A stretch of 64,000 bases of DNA, taken from positions 4,960,001 through 5,024,000 of the forward strand of contig NZ_AP021972.1 in the NCBI RefSeq assembly GCF_014168815.1, read 5' to 3'. Below the pieces are notes generated by a model, which saw nothing but the letters and a program-made list of their open reading frames with translations, searched no databases and was not told the DNA's origin. The stretch is from Klebsiella sp. WP3-W18-ESBL-02. Its GTDB lineage: Bacteria > Pseudomonadota > Gammaproteobacteria > Enterobacterales > Enterobacteriaceae. How positions within the stretch are numbered: position 1 is the first letter of the stretch; each line of letters begins with the position of its first letter. Below are positions 27,128-34,944 of this stretch, piece by piece. The translations under genes and the position numbers were made by a program.

Positions 27128-28144
27128 TTGAAGAAGGTCAGCATAATTGATGTCGCGAAACGCGCGGGCGTCTCGGTTTCTACCGTGTCGCTGGTGCTTC
27201 GTCAGAAAGGAAAAATCTCCGATGCGACCATCGAAAAAGTGCAGGCTGCTATTCATGAGCTGGGCTACGTTCACAACGTGGCCGCCGCTAATCTCCGCTC
27301 TAACACCTCTAATCTGATTGGTCTTATTCTTCGTGACTTCAGCGACAGCTTCTCCATCAAAGTGATGGCCAGCATTGTGCAAGAGCTGGAAGCACAGGGC
27401 TATATGGTGTTTCTCGGCCAGCCGCTGAACGAACACGAGCACCTGGAACGCTGCCTGTTGTCGTTTAAGCAGCAGGGCGTCGCCGGGGTCATCTATCTGG
27501 CGTCCGACGTGCGCCGCGATACGCTACCCGCGCAAATCCGCCAGTGTCCGCTGCCGCTGGTCGTGGTGTCGCAGTCGCCGATCAACGCCGAATGCAACCG
27601 CGTGCTGCGCGATAACCAGCAGGCAGCCAGCCTGGCCACCCGCTATCTGCTGGAGCGCGGCCACCGCTACATTGCCTACCTTGGCGGCCAGGAACATGAC
27701 CTGATTCGCCAGCAGCGCCTGGTGGGCTTTCGCAGCACCCTCACCCGCCTGGGCATTGCCAATCGCGATGAGTTTACCCCCGCCTGCGGCGACGACACGC
27801 ACGCGGCAAGCGTTGCAACCCGCCAACTGCTGGAAAATAACAACGCCATCACCGCGCTGCTGTGCCATTCTCCGGACGCGATGATTGGCTGTATTGATGG
27901 GATTCATAAAGTGGGGCGCACCGTGGGGAAAGATGTCTTCTTAACCCAGCAGGTTGCGCTCATTGGCTTTGAAGATATGCTGCACATCAACCTCACGTCA
28001 CCGGCGTTTACCTACGTCTCTTCCGCCAGCGAAGAGACCGGTCGCCAGGCGGCGACGCTGATGATCCGCAAGCTGAAAGAGCCCGCCTTACAAAACCAGG
28101 TCATTACGCTGTCGGGTCAGTTGGTCACTCGCGAATCAGCCTGA
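27128..28144 (+). CDS. LacI-family regulator, MalI-like
   Basis: 338 residues from the TTG at 27128, chosen because AGGGAG lies 7 bp upstream and the product (LKKVSIIDVAKRAGVS) then begins like MalI. Longer frames from 27056 run through non-conserved sequence. The N-terminal LacI helix-turn-helix and hinge lie at 1-60 (AGVSVSTVSLVLRQKGKIS, NVAAANLRSN); a periplasmic-binding-protein-like effector domain follows. Likely represses the upstream permease gene through the palindromes at 25451-25476. Its last 28 bp overlap the convergent LysR gene. Confidence 0.88.
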   Translation: MKKVSIIDVAKRAGVSVSTVSLVLRQKGKISDATIEKVQAAIHELGYVHNVAAANLRSNTSNLIGLILRDFSDSFSIKVMASIVQELEAQGYMVFLGQPLNEHEHLERCLLSFKQQGVAGVIYLASDVRRDTLPAQIRQCPLPLVVVSQSPINAECNRVLRDNQQAASLATRYLLERGHRYIAYLGGQEHDLIRQQRLVGFRSTLTRLGIANRDEFTPACGDDTHAASVATRQLLENNNAITALLCHSPDAMIGCIDGIHKVGRTVGKDVFLTQQVALIGFEDMLHINLTSPAFTYVSSASEETGRQAATLMIRKLKEPALQNQVITLSGQLVTRESA

Positions 28145-29025
28145 ATCACGTCGATCAACCAACCGAGCCGCGCGGCGTTTTCCGGCAGCATGACCAGCCC
28201 GCACTGTAAACAGAGCGCCGCTTCTTCGAGGGGCCTGAACACCACGCCCTGGCGCTGAATAGCGGCAAACGAGGCGGGAAACAGACTCAGCCCTTCGCCG
28301 CGGGCAATGCGCGCCAGCAGTACATCGTGCTCCAGCGGTTCTTCAATACAGGTTGGCGCATAGCCTGCACGACGAAAAATAGCGCGCGTAAAGTCAAAGA
28401 AGGCAGGGTTACGTTCACGCTTAAACCAGAACAGCGGCCGATGAGCGATCGCAGGCAGCGTCAATGATGCCTGCGCCGACTCCGGCCACTGCGCAGGCAG
28501 GGCCGCAATCAGCGGCTCCTCGCGGGCAAGTGGGATCGTGCTTAGCTCTGACGTTTCCAGCGGCAGCGCCACCAGCGCGGCATCTATTTTCCCCCGCCGG
28601 AGCTGGCGCACCAGCTCCGGCGAACCGTGGCGCACAATATTCAGCGTCTCGACCCGCGTCGCAAGCAGCACTTCCAGCGACGTAAAAAAATCCGGCTCAA
28701 ACGCAGTTGTCAGCCCGAGCCGCAACGATGATGTTGCCGTTTGAACCAGCCCGCTCAGGGCGGCGTAAGTCCTGTCCTGCTGCGCCAACAGCGGGCGAAT
28801 AATCTCCAGCACCCGCAATCCTTCATCCGTGAGCGTCAACCCTTTGGTATGACGCACAAAAAGCACCACCCCCAGCCGTTCTTCAAGCTGGCGAATGTGG
28901 CGGCTCAGCGGCGGCTGCGACATATACAGCCTGTCCGCCGCACGGCGCATGTTGTTCTCTTCCGCCACCACGGCAAAGTAGCGCAGCAGGCGAATATCCA
29001 GAGAGTGGAGCGGCGATGTAGTCAT
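28117..29025 (-). CDS. LysR-family regulator (CatM/BenM-like) next to a CMD-family gene
   Basis: 302 residues from the ATG at 29025 (MTTSPLHSLDIRLLRYF); a TTG two codons upstream is ignored. LysR helix-turn-helix at about 8-66 with NNMRRAADRLYMSQPPLSRHIRQLEERLG, then a two-lobed effector domain. The SQPPLSRHIRQLE pattern is that of regulators of aromatic or small organic acid use. Divergent from the carboxymuconolactone-decarboxylase-like gene, which is the probable target. Ligand unknown. Confidence 0.85.
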   Translation of the reverse strand: MTTSPLHSLDIRLLRYFAVVAEENNMRRAADRLYMSQPPLSRHIRQLEERLGVVLFVRHTKGLTLTDEGLRVLEIIRPLLAQQDRTYAALSGLVQTATSSLRLGLTTAFEPDFFTSLEVLLATRVETLNIVRHGSPELVRQLRRGKIDAALVALPLETSELSTIPLAREEPLIAALPAQWPESAQASLTLPAIAHRPLFWFKRERNPAFFDFTRAIFRRAGYAPTCIEEPLEHDVLLARIARGEGLSLFPASFAAIQRQGVVFRPLEEAALCLQCGLVMLPENAARLGWLIDVIQADSRVTN

Positions 29026-29038
29026 ACCCAAAAGGTAT
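29024..29038. promoter_or_regulatory. LysR-type box ATACC-N5-GGTAT
   Basis: A perfect dyad ATACC-CAAAA-GGTAT fitting the T-N11-A LysR rule. It overlaps the start codon of the LysR gene and lies 77 bp upstream of the divergent CMD-family gene, so it is a candidate autoregulatory and activating site. Confidence 0.5.
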
Positions 29039-29114
29039 CACGAAATCGGTATTATCCACATCACTCTACGCCGCCTATTCTCTCGACATACACCGCACCT
29101 ATGAGGGAAGAGTC

Positions 29115-29495
29115 ATGCAATCAGAACGTTTTATTACCGGCCAGAAAATGCTGCAACAGGTTGATGGGAAAGGGGGCAACGCCGTTGTCGAGAGCCTGAA
29201 GGATATCGCCCCGGACTTCGCCCGCTATCTGCTTGAATTCCCGTTCGGTGATATTTACGCGCGTCCGGGTCTGGACCTACGCAGCCGGGAAATTGCCACC
29301 GTCGCCGCACTGACCGCCATGGGTAACGCCGCGCCACAGCTCAAAGTACACATCGCCGCCGCGCTGCACGTTGGCTTAACGCAGGAAGAAATTGTTGAGG
29401 TGATTATGCAGATGGCAGTTTATGCCGGTTTCCCGGCGGCGCTGAACGGGCTTTTTGCGGCGAAAGAGGTGTTTACCTCTCACCAGGACAAATAA
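29115..29495 (+). CDS. Carboxymuconolactone decarboxylase (CMD) family protein
   Basis: 126 residues, preceded by GAGGGAAGAG. CMD/AhpD-like fold: SREIATVAALTAMGNAAPQLKVHIAAALHVGLTQEEI is the family core (about 57-93), followed by VIMQMAVYAGFPAALNGL. There is no CxxC pair, so this is not an AhpD-type peroxidase partner; it resembles the PcaC-like small proteins found near LysR regulators. No other beta-ketoadipate genes are present, so true 4-carboxymuconolactone decarboxylase activity is doubtful. Confidence 0.85.
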   Translation: MQSERFITGQKMLQQVDGKGGNAVVESLKDIAPDFARYLLEFPFGDIYARPGLDLRSREIATVAALTAMGNAAPQLKVHIAAALHVGLTQEEIVEVIMQMAVYAGFPAALNGLFAAKEVFTSHQDK

Positions 29496-29511
29496 TGACG
29501 AAGTCCGAAAT

Positions 29512-29603
29512 CCCCGATGGCGCTACGCTTATCGGGCCTACGTGGATTGCGTGACTGATTGATATCGACATCCCAGGATGTCGCTTGCGACGCCATCCGG
29601 CAC
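29512..29603. repeat. REP pair between the CMD-family gene and the nucleotidase gene
   Basis: CCCGATGGCGCTACGCTTATCGGGCC and a second, more degenerate unit ending GCTTGCGACGCCATCCGGC. Between convergent 3' ends. A weaker inverted pair GGCCAGCG...CGCTGGCC at 29630-29651 follows and may end the nucleotidase message. Confidence 0.75.
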
Positions 29604-29660
29604 AGCGAGCGGGTTTGTCAGCAATCTGAGGCCAGCGATGTTCCGCTGGCCTGCTCTCGT

Positions 29661-31217
29661 TTATTTCTTCACATCTTGCACACGCATGCCTTTCAACTGC
29701 TCATCCGTCAGCGTGTTTCCCGCTTTGAAATAATCCACCACAGCATTAGACACGTAATACCCGCCGGATGTATTACGCGCTTTCCCTTCGGTAAATGCGC
29801 TAAAACCATCACCGCCATCGGCCAGGAAGCTATTGGTCGCGATGTGATAAACCGCAGCGTCTTCAATTGGCTTACCGTTCAGCGTCAATGCTGTGACCCG
29901 CTGGCCCACTGGTTTGCTGCTGTCGTACTGCATCGCCAGGCCTTTGGACGTTTGCAGAACGCCGTTGCTTAAACCAGCACCGTGCTCCATCAAACTGCGC
30001 AGTTGCTTACCGCTGAGGTCCATTGTTGCAAGCTCATTCGGGAACGGGAAAGTACTAATGACCGCCCCCATGGTGATGGAGCCTGCCGGGATTTCATTGC
30101 GGATGCCGCCGGAGTTCGTCAGCGCCAATTGCGTCTCTTTCCCCGCAGCCGCCAGCAGCGCATCTGCCGCCAGGTTCCCCAGTGAGGAAGATTCGCCATA
30201 AGCGCGCGTTAACTCAACCGGCGAGTTAGCCACCACCTGCTGCACAACTTCATCCAGCTTTTTGTTCCAGCCATCAATAACCTGTTTCGTCTGCGGGTCG
30301 GGCTGCCACTCATCGGCATAAATGGTTTTCAGTTCGAAGTTCTTCACCGTAAATTGATGCGGTTTCTGCTGATAATCCAGCACCAGTTTACCCACATCAA
30401 TGCCGCCGCTGTCGGTAGAAAGAATCAGGGTATTACCGACTTTAATCGGTTCCGGCGTACCGACATGCGCATGACCGGTGATCAGGATATCTAACCCCTT
30501 CACCTGGCTTGCCGTCTGGATGTCTTTATCCAGCGCACGACGTACATCGGTTCCCCCCAGGCTGGACTGACGCGCTGGCGTGCCTTCATGGATCAGCGCC
30601 ACGGTGAGATCGACCTTACCCTTTAGCTCGTCAATGTAGCGCTGCAGCCACTTCACTTCATCGCGCGCTTCGATGCCAACACGCGTCGCAGCAGAAACCG
30701 TATCATCAAAGGCAAACACGCCGTGCAGGCCAATCACGCCGATTTTTACACCCTCTTTTTCAATAATGGTGTACGGCTTATCCCAGAACATTTTGCTGCT
30801 GTTTTGATAGAAGATATTGCCCTGCACAATCGGGAATGTTGCCTGGCTCAGCTGCAGCAGCGTGTTGTCCCAGCCATGATCGAACTCATGGTTGCCCATG
30901 GTAACGGCATCGAAATTCATGGTGTTCATGATATCGATAATCGCTTTGCCCTTGGTCAGGCTGCTGATATACGGCCCGGTAAAATAGTCCCCGGCATCCA
31001 AAAACCACGTTGCCTTATTGTTGGCTTTTTCCTGCTTCACCATCGTCGTGATATTGGCCCAGCCGCCAATATCACGGGTACCATTCGCAATCCATGGGAC
31101 TTTATAGGGTTCAACGTGGGCATGGAGATCGTTGGTATAGATAATAGTGACATCCTTTGCCGATGCCCATAATGGCAGCGATATCAAAACGCCAACTGCC
31201 AGCATTTTTAACTTCAT
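29661..31217 (-). CDS. Periplasmic 5'-nucleotidase / UDP-sugar hydrolase family protein
   Basis: 518 residues from the ATG at 31217. A signal peptide (about 1-20, ending WASA) indicates export. Metallophosphatase domain: YTNDLHAHVEP, LDAGDYFTG, MGNHEFDHG, VALIHEGTP, ITGHAHVGT (Asp, His, Asn metal ligands). The C-terminal 5_nucleotid domain contains LTNSGGIRNEI and FLADGGDGFSAF. UshA relatives hydrolyse nucleotides or UDP-sugars in the periplasm. It is shorter than UshA (550) and not the same gene. A perfect CRP site lies 60 bp upstream, so catabolite control is likely. Confidence 0.9.
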   Translation of the reverse strand: MKLKMLAVGVLISLPLWASAKDVTIIYTNDLHAHVEPYKVPWIANGTRDIGGWANITTMVKQEKANNKATWFLDAGDYFTGPYISSLTKGKAIIDIMNTMNFDAVTMGNHEFDHGWDNTLLQLSQATFPIVQGNIFYQNSSKMFWDKPYTIIEKEGVKIGVIGLHGVFAFDDTVSAATRVGIEARDEVKWLQRYIDELKGKVDLTVALIHEGTPARQSSLGGTDVRRALDKDIQTASQVKGLDILITGHAHVGTPEPIKVGNTLILSTDSGGIDVGKLVLDYQQKPHQFTVKNFELKTIYADEWQPDPQTKQVIDGWNKKLDEVVQQVVANSPVELTRAYGESSSLGNLAADALLAAAGKETQLALTNSGGIRNEIPAGSITMGAVISTFPFPNELATMDLSGKQLRSLMEHGAGLSNGVLQTSKGLAMQYDSSKPVGQRVTALTLNGKPIEDAAVYHIATNSFLADGGDGFSAFTEGKARNTSGGYYVSNAVVDYFKAGNTLTDEQLKGMRVQDVKK

Positions 31218-31276
31218 AATCAACCCCTTTCAGTCATATAAAGAATTGCTACCTTACGTTCTGAAAGGTTTTTATA

Positions 31277-31292
31277 TGTGAGAAAACTCACA
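31277..31292. promoter_or_regulatory. CRP site upstream of the nucleotidase gene
   Basis: TGTGAGAAAACTCACA matches both CRP half-sites (TGTGA-N6-TCACA) exactly. It lies between the divergent nucleotidase and zinc-ribbon genes, 60 bp before the nucleotidase start and 59 bp before the other, so it could serve either. Confidence 0.8.
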
Positions 31293-31350
31293 TCTATCGT
31301 TAAGGTGTGTAGGGCAAAATCAACGACCTTTAAAAATCGTTGGTAACACG

Positions 31351-32535
31351 ATGACGCCGCTGTTCATCATCAATTGCTGCAAATCTTTTGGCTGCAAAAA
31401 TCTGGGGTTAGCAAACTCGCCAGACTACAGCTGGCCAGACTATCGGTTGGGCTATGCCGCGCTGCACTGCCGGGCGTGTGGGAGTTACCCGCCGTTGTTT
31501 AACGATGAACACGTCCACCGTTGGTTATCAGCATATTTAACGGATTTCGCTGCCGACAACGGTCTTTTTTGCCCGAATTGTTACCATCGTGACACGATCC
31601 GTTATGGACATAATCCCCAGGGTTCTCAGCGCGTGCAGTGTCGAAGCTGCAAAAAAGTCTGGACGCCCAGGCAGCCGCCGATCGCTGCAATCCCTTCACC
31701 AGAACACATCGCCACTGTCCCCCTCATCGTTCCTTTTCAGGGAGCCAGCGCGACGCAAAAACTTTATCTGCTGCTCAGCGTTGATACATTTCGCGGCAAT
31801 GTTCTGCATATTTCCAGCAATTTCACGCCGCATGCGGCTGGCGCATCATTACTTTATCGCTGGCGTGGCGTCGATGAAGCAGCGGTGGTTCATGACGATA
31901 TTGTTCAGCGTGTGAGTCAGCGAGAAAGTCAGTTTTTACGCCGCAGTCAATTTGACGAAATTCAGTACGGCAGCGCGCGGCTCAAACGTAACGCCAGCGG
32001 CGCTATTCTGCGCCCGGTCATTGCCGCACATGGGCATTTCCGGGTACTGAGCCATCTCTGGCCGGGGGTCAAAACGCACGTTGTCGCCCATGAATGTTTT
32101 CTGCGAGGCGCGGTGATTACCGCATGGGCAGAGCAGTTCCGCGCGCATCAAGCCTCGCTTTGGTTCATTGATGAAAGTATGCGTGATAGTGAATGCATCA
32201 TGCCCTGGCAGTTACTCGGTAAAACCAATCAGGGATGGTGGCAAAATCAGTGGCAGATTTGGCAGCAGGGCAGCACGCGTAAAATGGTATGCCTGTTAAC
32301 AGAGGGGCAGGCCGAACAAGGGGCGGCAATCACGCTGGCAGCAAGCCATACTTTTATCGCCTGGCTCCAGCGGCAAACGGAATTTCAGCAAAGCGGGCGC
32401 TACTCTGCCCACTCCGTATTTCAGACGATAAAGGCGCTGACGGTGAGATACAACACCCTCATTAGCCGCAATCAATGGCCGGATGGCAACATGCCATCCG
32501 GCAACACAACTACAGCAGTTGCGCCAGTCGGTTGA
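31351..32535 (+). CDS. Uncharacterised protein with two IS1-InsA-like zinc ribbons
   Basis: 394 residues; I do not recognise a named gene. The N-terminal 105 residues hold two C4 zinc ribbons: Cys10/Cys15 with Cys40/Cys43, and Cys74/Cys77 with Cys97/Cys100. The second, CPNCYHRDTIRYG...QRVQCRSCKKVWT, is close to the InsA-type ribbon of IS1 transposases. The rest (about 130-375) has LYLLLSVDTFRG and LWFIDESMRDSECIMPW, acidic residues in a transposase/RNase H-like spacing; catalysis is unproven. The last 20 residues come from a REP and from antisense metL DNA. No IS1 ends or duplications flank it. It is divergent from the nucleotidase gene. Confidence 0.7.
   Translation: MTPLFIINCCKSFGCKNLGLANSPDYSWPDYRLGYAALHCRACGSYPPLFNDEHVHRWLSAYLTDFAADNGLFCPNCYHRDTIRYGHNPQGSQRVQCRSCKKVWTPRQPPIAAIPSPEHIATVPLIVPFQGASATQKLYLLLSVDTFRGNVLHISSNFTPHAAGASLLYRWRGVDEAAVVHDDIVQRVSQRESQFLRRSQFDEIQYGSARLKRNASGAILRPVIAAHGHFRVLSHLWPGVKTHVVAHECFLRGAVITAWAEQFRAHQASLWFIDESMRDSECIMPWQLLGKTNQGWWQNQWQIWQQGSTRKMVCLLTEGQAEQGAAITLAASHTFIAWLQRQTEFQQSGRYSAHSVFQTIKALTVRYNTLISRNQWPDGNMPSGNTTTAVAPVG
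32477..32507. repeat. REP unit inside the 3' end of the zinc-ribbon gene
   Basis: GGCCGGATGGCAACATGCCATCCGGC forms a compact palindrome. It is read in frame by the zinc-ribbon gene (residues WPDGNMPSGN) and sits just past the metL stop codon. Confidence 0.8.
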
Positions 32536-34942
32536 TATCCGACTGAATCGCCCCGGCGGTCACATCGCGACCGGCGCCTGGCCCACGGATCACCAGCGGG
32601 TTATCGCGGTACCAACGGCTCTCAATCGCGAAGACGTTATCGCACGGTAGCAGCGACGCCAGCGGATGCTCCTGACGCACCGCTTCGACGCCGACGCGCG
32701 CTTTGCCATTGGCGTCAAAACGCGCCACGTAGCGCAACACCAGCCCCATTTCCTGAGCGGCTTCCAGGCGCTGGAGCATCTGCTCGTTCAGCTCATCGCC
32801 ATTTTCAAAGAAGTGATCGATGGAGCCTTCTTCACAGTGCGCCGGAACCAGCGACTCCACGCGAACCTGATCCGGCTCGATGTCATAGCCCGCTTCGCGC
32901 GCCAGGATAACCAGCTTACGCATCACGTCTTTACCGGAAAGGTCGACACGGGGATCGGGTTCAGTCAGCCCCTGCTGCCAGGCCTGATCCACCAGGTCGG
33001 TAAACGGTACGCTGCCGTCGAACTGCAGGAACAACCAGGACAGCGTGCCGGAGAAAATACCGCTGATGGCCAGGATGCTGTCGCCGCTTTCAATCAGGTC
33101 GCGCACGGTATGGTTAACCGGTAGCCCCGCGCCGACGGTGGCGTTATACAGCCAGTGGCGGCCGGTTTTTTCAAACGCGTCGTGAATCTGGCGGTATTTG
33201 TCACTGCTGCTGGCCCCGGCCAGTTTGTTGGCGCTGATCACGTGGAAACCGTGGCTGGCAAAATCCAGATACTGATCGGCCAGCTGCTCGCTTGCGGTCA
33301 CGTCAAGCACCACCAGATCGTCATACGGGTGCGCACGCATCCACAGGAACAACGATTCTTCATCCTGTTCAACCGCTTCGTCTTCAAAGAAAGCCAGCGC
33401 GCGACTGGCGTCCAGCCCTTCGTAGCTCAGCAGGCTGCGGCGGCTATCCACCACCCCGGCCAGCACAAATTCAAAACCGGTACGGGCAGAAAGCGTGCTT
33501 TGCTCACGCGCAAACAGCTCCAGCCAGCGAGAGCCGATGTTGCCTTTACCAAACAGCACCAGGCCGATACGCTTCTCGGCGCGGAAAATCGATTGGTGCA
33601 GGCCCTGAATCAGGCTTTCAGTTGGGCCCGCGCGCAGCACGGCTACCAGGCTAATGCCCTCTTCCGACTGCCAGGTAAACTCAACCGGCTGGCCTTTCAG
33701 CTGCTGCCAGAAACGGTGGCAATGCAGCGGGTTACGGGTGACGCCCGCGCCTACCATCGCCACCAGCGCCAGCCCCTGACGCAGCCGCAGCTCGCCAGGT
33801 AAACCGGCTTCATCAAGAATTTTTAGCGCGCTATCAACAACTTCTGAGGTGTAGCAGAACTGGAGCAGACGGTGATCCGCGTGTACGCCCACCGCCAGCG
33901 GACGAATCTGCGCACGTTTGAGGATTTGGTCGATCTCTTTATGTACCAGTTTGAAATCCTGGCCAGCCGGGACGCGGAATTCAATCAGGCAGACGTCATC
34001 ATGGCTGGTCACGATTCGCGCGCCGGTACCGGAGGCAAGCACGCGTTCGATGCGCGTTGAGCCTTTATCTGGCGTGTAGCTACAGCGAAGCTGCAGGTCG
34101 ATATCGCTGCCTGAAACCGGCTGTAAGGTACGCGCGTGCAGTACCGGGGCCGCCAGGCGCGCCAGTTCGCTGGCTTCATCCAGACGCAGCAACGGCAGCA
34201 GACAGGCATCTTTAACTTTGCGCGGGTCGGCGCTATACACGCCCGCCACGTCGCTCCAGATGGTCACGCGGGAAACTCCCGCCAGCGCGCCAATCTGGGT
34301 TGCGGAATAGTCGGAGCCGTTACGCCCCAGCAGCACGGTTTCACCGGCATTGTTGCGGCTGATAAAGCCGGTCACCACCAGACGTTTACCCGGATGCTGC
34401 GCCATCAGCTGTTGCAGCAACGGGTACGATAGACCCTCATCCACCTGCGGCTGCGCGCTGCGCTCCGCACGCAGAAAGGCGCGGGCGTCCAGCCATGCGG
34501 CATCCAGACCTTGCAGCTTGAGCACTTCCGCCATCAGGCGTGCCGACCACACTTCACCGTGACCGACCACTTCCGCATAGACAGCGTCATTCACGCCGTT
34601 ATCCAGTAGCCCGGCCAGACGCTCCAGGTCGTGGATAAAGTCGGCAATCATGCCATCGGCAATCTCGGCAGGCAGCAGGCCGCTAATCAGATCCGACTGA
34701 TAGCGGCGCAGCGTCTGCTGAACCTGATGCGCAGAGAGGCGATCGGTCTGACTGAGTTTCAGCCAGCTAATCAACTGGTTGGTGGTGCTACCGGCGGCCG
34801 ACACCACCATCATATCGCCAGGCTGAGAGTACTCCGCCATAATGCCGGCCACGCGCAGGTAACACTTCACATCCGCCAGACTACTCCCACCAAATTTATG
34901 CAGCTGACGTTCGTTCGCCCCTGCCTGCGCAATCACACTCAT
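32510..34942 (-). CDS. metL: Bifunctional aspartokinase II / homoserine dehydrogenase II MetL
   Basis: First and third steps from aspartate to homoserine, methionine-regulated isoform. 810 residues, equal to E. coli. N-terminal aspartokinase (about 1-450) starts with HKFGGSSLADVKCY and contains GRNGSDYSATQIGALAG; C-terminal homoserine dehydrogenase (about 460-810) has VLFGKGNIGSRWLELF for NADP and NATVGAGLPVNHT plus GIFSGTLSWLF. It starts 2 bp after the metB stop codon: the metBL operon. Its final 26 bp overlap the convergent zinc-ribbon gene. Confidence 0.98.
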   Translation of the reverse strand: MSVIAQAGANERQLHKFGGSSLADVKCYLRVAGIMAEYSQPGDMMVVSAAGSTTNQLISWLKLSQTDRLSAHQVQQTLRRYQSDLISGLLPAEIADGMIADFIHDLERLAGLLDNGVNDAVYAEVVGHGEVWSARLMAEVLKLQGLDAAWLDARAFLRAERSAQPQVDEGLSYPLLQQLMAQHPGKRLVVTGFISRNNAGETVLLGRNGSDYSATQIGALAGVSRVTIWSDVAGVYSADPRKVKDACLLPLLRLDEASELARLAAPVLHARTLQPVSGSDIDLQLRCSYTPDKGSTRIERVLASGTGARIVTSHDDVCLIEFRVPAGQDFKLVHKEIDQILKRAQIRPLAVGVHADHRLLQFCYTSEVVDSALKILDEAGLPGELRLRQGLALVAMVGAGVTRNPLHCHRFWQQLKGQPVEFTWQSEEGISLVAVLRAGPTESLIQGLHQSIFRAEKRIGLVLFGKGNIGSRWLELFAREQSTLSARTGFEFVLAGVVDSRRSLLSYEGLDASRALAFFEDEAVEQDEESLFLWMRAHPYDDLVVLDVTASEQLADQYLDFASHGFHVISANKLAGASSSDKYRQIHDAFEKTGRHWLYNATVGAGLPVNHTVRDLIESGDSILAISGIFSGTLSWLFLQFDGSVPFTDLVDQAWQQGLTEPDPRVDLSGKDVMRKLVILAREAGYDIEPDQVRVESLVPAHCEEGSIDHFFENGDELNEQMLQRLEAAQEMGLVLRYVARFDANGKARVGVEAVRQEHPLASLLPCDNVFAIESRWYRDNPLVIRGPGAGRDVTAGAIQSDINRLAQLL

Positions 34943-34944
34943 GT

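Noticed and set aside
31351..32535. Complete IS1 element
   Set aside because: Only the zinc-ribbon part resembles InsA; there is no InsB frame overlap, no terminal repeats and no 8-9 bp duplication.
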